DNA of 64,000 nt from Setophaga petechia. Taxonomy: Eukaryota > Chordata > Aves > Passeriformes > Parulidae. Each line of letters starts with the position of its first letter. Positions within the stretch are counted from its first letter, which is position 1. Under the pieces are notes generated by a model. The model ran no database searches. It saw only the letters and a list, made by a program, of their open reading frames with translations, and had not been told where the DNA came from. The stretch is taken from the NCBI GenBank assembly GCA_024362935.1, contig JANCRA010000028.1:5616501-5680500 (forward strand), given 5' to 3'. This document shows positions 9,264 to 18,800 of this stretch, piece by piece. A program made the translations under genes and the position numbers.

Positions 9264-12200
9264 TTAAAGGAGAATCATCCAGGAGTCACAGACCTTCACA
9301 AAAAAGTTGAACAGAAAACTCTGTTAATGCATAAAGTTCAAAACTATTTAAACAGGAAAAACTATTGATTGGGGGGGAAAAATCACAAAAGAGTTGTTGA
9401 GCACTGGCAGAGGCTGCCCTGGGAAGTGGAGGAGTCACCATCCCTGGAAAGATTTAAAAGACATCTAGATGTGGCACTTGGGGACATGGGTCATTTGTGG
9501 CCTTGGCAGTGCTGGGGGGATGGCTTGACTTGATCCTAGGGGTCTTTTCCAACTTGAATTCCGTGGCTCTATTTGAAATGCTCTGCCCCTACCACTGTCC
9601 TCACACTGGTTTTACACAGCAAAGCAAGCACCAGCTCTAGCTTGAGCCAAAGGGCTGCTGTGTATTCTCTGAGACACCTGGATGAAGTTATTTTCAGGAG
9701 GCTTAAACAAGTAATTTTTAAAACTTTTCTTCATGAACCACTTATTGATCAGATGGTGCACACAAGACATAGAAGTTGCTGGCTAAAATTAGGGTACTGA
9801 ATTTGACGGGTCCTTGAAAGATTCCCTAATCCAGCAGTTTAAGGTGTGTACTTTAGAACCTCTCTTTTATGGTTACTGGTGGACAAAGGTAAAGCCATTT
9901 CCAAGGAGTTTTGTGAAAAAACAGCCACACAAACCCAGGGATCAACAGACTTGTGGTTTCTGCCTATGTAAGTGAGCCATGGATTCAAGCAGGGATCCTT
10001 TCCAGGAACATTTGCACTCACAGGGCAGCTCATCAGCAGACTGGCTTCCTCCTCCATGCCCCTGGTGACTGTGAACTCGGGGCTGTGCAGGCACCTCTGA
10101 CTGTGCTCTGTCAAGGTGCTTTCCAGCAGGGACCGAAGCTTCCCTTCTGTCATATCCTGAGAATAATTCATGAAAAGTCAGCTGAAGTTCCTGTCTGTAG
10201 CTTAAAGCTGCCTCTGCAGCAGCAGGGATGCCACACACACCATGTCACAGTGCAGCTCACCTGTGTGCTGATGTACAATCCACACTGGCAACAAACCAAG
10301 TGAGCCTTCACAGTCAGGTTATTCCTGGGAAGAGCAAACAATGAGCATCATGATACCAGGAACAAGGGAAGATCTTAGCAAGAAAAACCCCAAAAATCAC
10401 CACCCCCCCCATTAGATTCAGATCATTACTCAGGCATTTTTATTTTGTTGAAATGAACAGCAGCCTCTCTCTGCACATGTCTAAGCCCAGAGTGCTGTAG
10501 GACAGTGAGGAATCTGATTCCAGTGCCAAGGGCTTTCTTACTTCCTACATACAGGGCAGATGACCCTGTCAGTGGAGCCAAAAAAAAAACCCCAAAACCA
10601 ACCCAATGCCCCCCATTAGATTCAGATCACTGCTCAGGCATTTTTATTTTGTTGAAATGAACAGCAGCATATTTCTAAGCCCAGACTGCTTCAGGAGAGC
10701 GAGGAATCAGATTCCAATGCCAAAGACTTTCTTACTTCCTACATACAGGGCAGATGACCCTGTCAGAGGCATCCAGGCTGTCCAGCATGGCGTTGAGACA
10801 TTCCTCATCAAAGTGCAGGCTCCGCTCGTACTCCTCGATGACCAACTGCTCTGCAACAACACAGCACAGCAAAGCACCCTCAGGGCCTGCTGGGCAGCAC
10901 AGGCAGAGCTGCTGGGCTGATGCAGGCTGGGCTGGATATGAGTTTCTAAGAACTTTTACTCCTCTGGCTCAGATTTCTACGCTTGGTGAAATCATTCCTG
11001 CCAATCCAGTTTTTTCTGTGGGTCAGCTCATCTCAAGTAGAAGTTTTTCTACTTCCTGATCAGCACTTTAGAAACATCCTGAATTGATTCATAAAGGTTC
11101 CTAGAGCTAAAAGATCTCTTAGTCCTGTTTCTCTGGCCTACCTCACAGATGTTAAAATGCCACTTACACTCTTAAAACTGTGAGAAGTGGTCTCAATACC
11201 TCAACAAGATTTCTAAGGAGGCTCTTTCCCTGTATCAAGTGGTTTGCAGGAAACAAGAAGTGCAGCCTCAGCTCTTCTGCATTACCAGGAAGTTACACAT
11301 CAAACAGGAGTCAGAAGATGTGTAAAGATTTTACCTTGCAAGATCAATTCTTGTTGGATCTCTTCCAGCACTGCCAGTTCATCAGGGTCCTCCAGCATCT
11401 GAAAGGTGAATCAGTCAGTGATCCTCCCATTCCAACCACTTTCTCACTTCCAGCACCTGACTGACCAACATAAATCCACTCTATTCTCCTGTCTCCTGTT
11501 TGCAAATCCCTCTATTTGCACACCCATGCACTGTGGGAAGCAACCTGTACTGTAAACACAAGTGCAGAGCCAGCCAGAAGGGATCCAAGTACAGCCTGTC
11601 CAAGAACTCGCTTTTTAAGACATTCAGGTTTCATTTCCATTCTCAGAAGAGGGAAGTGACAACCAGCTATAAAAAGCACAGATGAGGAAACCAACCCTCT
11701 GCTGTGATCCACAGGCTGTTTGTGAAAGAAATAAGGAATTTCCCCACTCATGCCCAAAGGCACTTTCACAGCTCAACACCCTGCTTGAGCTGCAGAACAG
11801 GAAACCCTGAAGCTCTTGAGTTTTTTGGGCTTCAGTGAGAAGCTGAAGTCAGACCCTCAGGGAGCTGTATTTGATACTCCTGTATCGCACACGTGGTGTT
11901 GAGGCTGGGGACCCAGCACTGACCTGCTCCATGGGCTGCTCTCCGCCGAGGCCGGGCAGTCTGTCCCGCAGCTCCTGCCACTCCTGCTCCATCACCTCCT
12001 GCACCAGCAGCGCGCCCGGGGCCGCCCCGCACGCCCCGTCCCCGGCCTGGCGGTAGCGATCCAGCAGCTTGGCCCGGCTGCTCCTCAGCCGCTCCATGCA
12101 GCGCTGCGGGGAGGGGACAGCAGAGCGCCCGGGGCCGTCAGCGCCCGCTCGGGGGAACATGGGGGTACCGGGGCTGGGGGTGAGACACGGCGGAGGGGGT

Positions 12201-12772
12201 GCGCCCCACAGGGCCGGGAGACCGGGAATCCCTGAGGGGGCACGGGGGGTACCGGGGCTGAGGGTGAGACAAGGCGGAGGGGATGCGCCCCACAGGGCCG
12301 GGAGACCGGGAATCCCTGAGGGGAGCACGGGGGTACCGGGGCTGGGGACTGAGACACGGCGGAGGGGATGCGCCCCACAGGGCCGGGAGACCGCGAATCC
12401 CTGAGGGGGGCATGGGGGGTACCGGGGCTGGGGGAGCCCCACAGGGCCGAGGAACTGGGAATCCCTGATGGGGGACACGAGGGTACCGGGGCTGGCCATC
12501 TCCCGGAGGAGCTGCGGGGGAGTTGGCTGACAGCTCGCACAAGGAGCTCGGGACGCGGTCAGGGGAGAGTTTCGGACGGGGCGCAGCTCACCCGCCCCAG
12601 CGGGACCACTGCGGCCAGCCCCGGGAGGACTGAATTGGGTCTAAATGAGGAGGGAGCCCACGTCCTCCCGCCTCGCAGCCCGCTCCCCGCTCACCCTGCG
12701 GTACGTCTCCCTCCAGGGCGGCCCGCCCGGGCTCTTGTACCGCGCTCGGTGCCCCTGCCCCGGCGCCGCCAT
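9264..12772 (-). CDS. RPAIN: RPAIN (RIP-alpha), RPA-interacting nuclear import adaptor, complete
   Basis: Seven coding exons, listed in transcription order: 12695-12772, 11924-12103, 11335-11398, 10736-10850, 10261-10324, 10022-10156 and 9264-9293 (stop TAA 9264-9266). All are GT-AG. The total is 666 nt, i.e. 221 aa; human is 219. The N-terminus (GGPPWRETYRR, RCMERLRSSRAKLLDRYRQA) is the basic, importin-beta-binding region, followed by LLVQEVMEQEW and the acidic LAVLEEIQQEL segment. The C-terminal zinc-binding part supplies CPVC (exon 4), CCQCG (exon 5), HSQRC (exon 6) and SCPVCDSW (exons 6-7). The last exon encodes only nine residues and was found because exon 6 ends at a perfect GTGAGT donor. 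RPAIN carries replication protein A into the nucleus. It shares a promoter with NUP88. A 31-nt copy of the end of exon 4, with its donor, sits in intron 4. Confidence 0.95.
9400..9575 (+). mobile_element. CR1 LINE fragment, 3' end
   Basis: Phrases such as AGGCTGCCCTGGGAAGTGGA, GAGTCACCATCCCTGGA, AGACATCTAGATGTGGCACT, CTTGGCAGTGCTGG and GGTCTTTTCCAACTTGAATT follow the 3' end of avian CR1 in sense orientation, including the run-out towards the terminal repeat. It lies in RPAIN intron 6, antisense to that gene. Confidence 0.85.
10383..10766. repeat. Tandem duplication of the RPAIN exon 4 end plus intron 4 sequence (two copies, about 200 bp apart)
   Basis: Copy A (about 10383-10572) and copy B (about 10585-10766) align over CCATTAGATTCAGATCA, CAGGCATTTTTATTTTGTTG and CTTTCTTAC, then 31 exonic bases. 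In copy B those 31 bases (10736-10766) are the real end of exon 4 and its GTAAGA donor. In copy A they are at 10542-10572 and are identical at all 31 positions. The intronic parts differ by about a dozen substitutions plus an indel of about 11 bp in copy A relative to copy B. Both copies are flanked by A-rich and C-rich runs (AAAACCCCAAAA and CCCCCC). Confidence 0.92.
10542..10565 (-). other. Candidate in-frame 24-nt RPAIN microexon
   Basis: In copy A of the duplication, the minus strand reads a ten-T tract, then GGCTCCACTGACAG, then 24 bases, then the donor GTAAGAAAGC. If TGACAG acts as acceptor, the 24-nt exon joins exon 4 (which ends in AA) and exon 5 (which starts with G) in frame. It would add VICPVCRK, a second copy of the zinc-binding Cys pair. 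No stop codon arises. The motifs and frame are seen; that it is spliced is inference. Confidence 0.35.
12155..12500. repeat. GC-rich minisatellite of about 84 bp in RPAIN intron 1
   Basis: The anchor TACCGGGGCTG recurs at 12166, 12250, 12334, 12420 and 12484, i.e. spacing 84, 84, 86 and 64 bp. Each full unit also holds GCCCCACAGGGCCG and GGAATCCCTGA. There are about 4.5 copies, highly similar, inside the CpG-rich first intron about 200-540 bp from the shared promoter. Open frames on both strands here come from the repeat and are not genes. Confidence 0.9.
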
Positions 12773-12889
12773 CGCGCCGAGGCTACAGCGCGCCGGACCC
12801 GCGGGGCACGCCGGGAAATGTAGTCCGCGGGTGGCGGCGCCCATTGGCCGCGCGGGCGGTGACGTCAGGGCGGCGCGGCGCGCGGGGCG
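12773..12889. promoter_or_regulatory. Bidirectional promoter of RPAIN (-) and NUP88 (+)
   Basis: The two start codons are only 117 bp apart and transcription diverges. The gap holds a palindromic CRE (TGACGTCA, 12860-12867), an inverted CCAAT box (ATTGG, 12843-12847) and GCACGCCGGGAAATGTAGTC (12806-12825). The last resembles the ZNF143/Staf site family common in bidirectional CpG promoters. There is no TATA box. CREB/ATF, NF-Y and ZNF143 binding are inferred from the motifs. Confidence 0.8.
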
Positions 12890-15800
12890 ATGGCGGCCGA
12901 TTGCGGCCCGGCGGAGCAGTGGCGCGCGGCGCTGCCGCAGCACGCGCTGTTCGGCCGCCTCCGCGAGCGCGCGCCCGCCGCCCCCCGCCCGCCGCGGCTC
13001 CGCGACCTCCTGTGCGGGCTGGGCTCCGACCTGCTGCTCTGGGACGGGCCCGCCGCCGCCCTGCTCGCCATCGGCCTGCGCCGCCTCGGCACCGGCACCG
13101 ACCCCGCCGCGCTCGACCGCTACCAGGTGCGGGAGGGGCTGAGGGGAGGGAGGGCTGAGCGGGGGATTGAGGGGAGCAGGGGCTGGGGCGGGCGGTGTGA
13201 GGGAATGGGGAGGCTGTGTGTAAGGAGGAGGGGGCGAGTGGGATGTGAGGAGATGAGGGGCCGTGCAGGGAGGGCTGTGTGTGAGGGGCCATGAGGAGGG
13301 GAGGGGATGTGAGGGGCTGGGCGGACCGTGAGGGAAGAGGGGCGTGAGGGGATGTGGGGATGTGTGGAGGGTGTTAAAAACGGGACAGAGAGAATGTGGG
13401 GGGATGCGAGGTGTGAGGGGAGGAGGGCCATGGTGGGCACGGGGCTGACAGGGTCTGTTCCTTGAAGGAACATCTTCATCCCTCAGCTCGCCCTGGGGTG
13501 TCCTTCCCCAAGGAACCCACTGCTGTGTGCCTCATTCCGTGCCGTGTAAATCACCATCCAAAATAAAGATGAGCTGTACTTCCGCGGGTGCTTTGAAGGG
13601 CTTGTGCTTCCCTGTAACATTTCTGTTTTCAGACTCTTCTGTGCATAAACCCGCCCCTTTTCGACGTGCACCAGACGCTGCTGAGCCCTGCCCAGCACCA
13701 TGTGGCGCTCATCGGTACCAAGGGGCTCATGGTGCTGGAGCTGCCCAAACGCTGGGGCAAGAATTCCGAGTTTGAAGGTGGGAAATCCACGGTGAACTGC
13801 AGGTGGGTGAGGCCTCAGGTGGTTAATGACACCCTTGTCCTGCCACTCGTCCTCCACAGCCTCCCTTTCTTGGGGTTAGGTTGATACAGAAGGCGCTGGT
13901 GGAAGGTACAGGTTGTATTGGTGTTGTGGGGCAGTCATAAATGAAATTATTTTGGCTCAAATATTTGCTTGCTTGTCAGGTAACCCAAATAAATAACCTT
14001 CTAAAATTGTTGAAACTGCTGAGGTACAAGATGCTTCTCTAGTATTCTCTAGCTTTCCACAGAATCATAGAATGGTTTGGGTTGGAAGAGACCTTAAAGG
14101 CCAGCAAGTTCCAACTCCTGCTATGGATAGGGACACATTCCACTAGGACCAGATTGCTCTGAGCTTTCCCCAACCTGGTCTGGGTCATGTCCCAAGATGG
14201 GGCAGCTCCTCTGGGGTCGTTCAGCTGTGGCAGCTAAAAGCAGACATTTGGGGGGAAATAACTGAAGGCTTCAAGTTAAAGCTGCTTTCCAACTTTCAGA
14301 CTAGTACAGATAAAGACTCTGAAACCTTTTCATTGTGTCTTAGCACACAAGTAGCTTTTGTGTTTCTGGTCCCAGTGCAAGTCTCTGGTCTGTGTTCCAG
14401 CACCATTCCTATTGCGGAGCGGTTCTTCACCAGCTCCACCTCCCTGACCCTGAAGCATGCAGCCTGGTACCCCTGTGACACCATGGAGCCCCACATTGTG
14501 CTCCTGACATCAGATAACACCATCAGGTAAGCCCTGTTTGTGGCTGATTATCTGAAGTGTAGTTTTTTTTGTCATGTCCAGCCTTAATTTGTCACTGGGT
14601 ATTCGCATCCTGCCATTTTTACCAGAGTTAGCATTAAAAAAGGAGGATGGGGGGAATTTCAGAGTGAGAGTGGCTGATGTTCCTGTGTCAGCAGGGAATG
14701 TGCAGCACTGCCAGCAGAGTGAACATGGCTGCTCTTTCTTTCTTTCCCCCAGGTTTTACAGTCTGAAGGTGCCTCACACACCCATCAAAGTGATTGTGCT
14801 TTCAGACACCGAGGAGGAGACTCTTACCATCAAAACAGGGTTGGTGTGGCTTCTTGTATTTTGAAATGCTTTTGCAGAATATTCAGTATTCTCAGTTGTC
14901 TTTATAATGAGCAAGTGATAAATGTGCCTGAAAATCTTATATGCACTTCTTCATGGCAGAGTACCTACACTTTTCCCTCCCCTTCACCTTCTTTCCCTTC
15001 TTTCCCTTCTTTCCCTTCTTTCCCTTCTTTCCCTTCTTTCCCTTCTTTCCCTTCTTTCCCTTCTTTCCCTTCTTTCCCTTCTTTCCCTTCTTTCCCTTCT
15101 TTCCCTTCTTTCCCTTCTTTCTTTCTCCTTTCCTCTCCCCATCCTTCTAAAGCAAAGTGGTGACAAACTGTACAATCAAGTGTTTGTCAGAGTAGCAGCT
15201 TGAAAACCACGCGTTGACTTTAGGATGGGGTTAAGAAGGGGTTTTTGAGTGAGGAATGTAGAAAATAGATTATATTTTTATTTCCCTCTTGGCCCGGTTG
15301 GAAACAGAACTCTTGCTCCACAGAGTGGTGTCCCTCACAGAAGTACCAGAACCCCTCCTGTGTCTCTGGAGCTGTGGGGGCACTGCAGAACTGATGTGCC
15401 ATGACTGGGGTGTTCCTTACAGCCTTTTGTAGCTGTCACTGGTGGATGGGTTGGGGTTGGGCAGGGATTTGGCAGCACAGCCCTCAGGAGCAGGTTACAC
15501 TCTGTGCTCTCCATGCTTGCTGAGCCCAGCTGGTTGTGCCCTGTGCCAGGAGAGCCTACACAGCGTCCCTGGGTGAGACGGCCGTGGCCTTCGACTTCGG
15601 GCCGCAGGTGCCGGTGCCGAGGCACGTCCTGGGCCAGCGCGGCAGCGAGGAGGTGCTGGGCTACCCCCTGTACATCCTCTACGAGAATGGAGAGACCTTC
15701 CTCACCTACGTCAGCCTGCTCCAGAGGTAGGCTCTGAGCCCCAGGGCTCGTGGGGTGCGTGGGTGTACAGTGCTGGGGTGGGAGAGTCACCTCTCAGCTT

Positions 15801-18800
15801 GGCTGGGACTCTGTGAGGGGTGCTGGGCTGGGTTTTCTTGTACTGCAGCCTGTTCTGTCTCTGTGGCAGTGCTGATAGACTGGAATCTAAAACCAGCCTG
15901 TCATTCTTTCTCATCCAGACATTGTGGGTGCAGCTTCCACTGCTCAGAATGCACTGTGCATTATTTACCAGCAATCTGATATGAAGACACGGGGCTGTAA
16001 AAAGATCAGTGGGTCTGAGGCTGTTCAATGTATTTTGTGGCACAGACATCCTTAGCTTTGGATGAGGCTCATTGAGCCAGGGGCATCCTAGGAAAAGAAG
16101 TATTTGAAGAGCATAGGGAGTTTACAGGCCTGTTCTACAATGAAAAGTCAGGATGATTAACCAAAATATAATCATGATACAAGAAGGGATTACTTTAGAA
16201 AACTGAGAAGATGGTGCAAGATTTACAAGTTAGATCTTGTGTGGCTGACTATTAAAGAGTGTGGTACTTGGGTTAGAAACAGCACTATGAGGAGATCTGT
16301 CTGCAGGCAGTGAGATGGCTTTAGTCCATCTAAAGTTCTGCCCAAAGAAATGCCACAACACAAAATGCTGCATGTGAAGTGCAAGAAAGCAGTTGAGCAA
16401 TCATTAACTTGCGCTTTCAATGAGTATTTTTTGTTCTTGCATGAAAATGCTTCCTTGTGAATTTTTGCAGTGTAGCTTTGGTTGCTTTCAAAGCATAACA
16501 TGTAACAAAATGAGCTCTGATTTCCCCTCTGAGCTCTCCAGCAAGGAGCTCAGGTCAGACATGCAGTCTACAGCAGTGCAGTGGGACTCAGAGCTCCCAG
16601 CCATTGCCTGGCAGCCGTGGGCTGACACCAAACCCGTTCCTTGCAGCACGGGCAGCCCGGGGAAGCTGCTGGGGCCGCTGCCCATGCACCCGGCGGCCGA
16701 GGACAACTACGGCTACGACGCCTGCGCCGTGCTGTGCCTGCCCTGCGTGCCCAACATCCTGGTCATTGCCACCGAGTCGGGAATGCTCTACCACTGCGTG
16801 GTGCTGGATGGAGAGGAGGATGATGAGCAGGTACCTTCTCTTTTGGTTTGTTTTTTTTCTGTAGGTATTTTGATTTCTTTAATCCAAGTTCTTGCTGCAA
16901 GGTGGCGGGATGCCTCGAAGTGTGTGCCAAGTGGCAAAGCTGCATTCTTTTGGAATGAGGTAGTGAGTCTTTCTCCTGTTTCAACCAGTTCCTGTGGCTC
17001 CCTGACACTTTTATTGTAAATCTCAGTCCTGTGTACCCTGACAGTAGATCAGTTTTTGGTCAAATTTACTAAGATCTAATTTAAGGAGGATTTTCTGAGA
17101 AACCCTGGGTTTTAGTTAATTTTTTTTAAGTAAACTTGAACTACATTCCTTGGTAATTAAAATTTGTAACTCTTTCTTGATGCTGTTGATGTTGGCATTC
17201 CTATTTAAATGATGTCTGACAGAAGAATTCAATGCTCTTTACAGTCAGAGAAGTCCTGGGACCCAAGATCTGATCTTATTCCTTCCCTGTACGTGTTTGA
17301 ATGTGTTGAGCTGGAACTTGCACTGAAACTGGCAACAGGAGATGAGGAAGATCCTTTGGAGTCTGACTTCTCTTGCCCAATCAAGCTGCACCGAGGTAGG
17401 GCTGTTGTTCAGCTTGTGGCTTTGTATTCCACACATTTAGGATCCAGTTATTTGCACATTCTCATCAGTGTCAGACAAACAGGGGGATCAGAGTAAGGAT
17501 TTGCCTGATGCCCTCAATAAAGCTGTGGAAGGAGCAAGCCTGGGAGGGGCTCCAGTGTAGATCACACATGGTCAGTACTAAACCCTGTCATCTGAGGGTT
17601 ATAAAGCAGAAGTTTCTGCATCTGTGCTGACCTGTGAGTGTGAGGGACTGCTGTGGGGTGGGTGATCCAGAGGGAAGGACCTGCTTATCCCATGGAACTG
17701 GGGCAGGACAAAGTGTTTGGGTCTTTGGGAGCATGCAGCTTGTCAGAATGCTGGTCTGCTAATTTTAATAATCTGCCATTGGAAACCTATCTGAGTGATG
17801 CAGATGTGGTGTGATAGGAAAGGTTCAAAACAACTCATCAGTATTTTAGCCTCTAACACCTGTATCTCTGTTTCTGGTGCTTGCACTGAGATGTTAAAGC
17901 TGACTGGACACTAAGATGATACACAGGATCAGCAGTGCAGGTGTGAAGGGTGAGTTTTTATCAGTTCAGTGCCATCTCTTACATTTTCTGCTTCAATTTC
18001 AGATCCCAAATGTCCCTCTAGATACCACTGCACACATGAAACTGGTGTCCACAGTGTGGGCTTGACATGGATCAATAAACTGCACAAATTCCTTGGTTCA
18101 GGTGAGTGAGAAAAGTGGGGAATAGATAAACATCTGCCAGTAACAGGCTGGTGGATGCAGGTAGTACTGAATCCCTCACCCTGCAAAGTGGATTTGATCC
18201 ATCCTGACTTGTCTCCTTGTAGATGAGGAAGACAAAGACAGTTTACAAGAGCTGGGAGCAGAACAGAAGTGCTTTGTTGAACATATTCTTTGTACAAAAC
18301 CACTGCCATGCAGGTAAAAAACCAAACTCTTTCTCAGTTGCTTTCAAGTTGGGGACTTGCTATGGAAAATATTTATGATTTGTTATCTTTTGCTGCATTC
18401 TTGGCATTAAAGTAAGCTCAAAAGATTTCAAACAATACAACTGAGCAACTTGTGTATCAGGATTATTACTGCACAGTTAGGGTAGTAGCTTAAATTCTTG
18501 TGTTACTATCTGAAAATCACCTGTCAGACCAGCAGAAATTTTCACTTCCGTTTACCTGACCTTGGAGCATTTCCAAAAGAGTGATCATGCAGTTTCAGGA
18601 ATTAAGAACTTTCCTGACTGGGTAATTTTTGTGTTCTTCCCTTCAGGCAGCCTGCTCCAATTAGAGGATTTTGGATCGTTTCTGATGTCCTGGGGCCCAC
18701 CATGATTTGCATCACCAGCAGCTATGAGTGCATTACAAGGCCTCTCTTGTATGTGGTTCTCAGTTGAAGTTTATGACTGCATGGAAAGGACCAAAAAAGG

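Noticed and set aside
11849..12542. Proline-rich open frames on the minus strand and glycine-rich frames on the plus strand
   Set aside because: They are by-products of the 84-bp minisatellite in RPAIN intron 1; the true exons on either side splice across it.
14922..15203. Phe-Pro-Ser and Leu-Leu-Ser repeat proteins
   Set aside because: They are translations of the 9-bp pyrimidine microsatellite in NUP88 intron 4.
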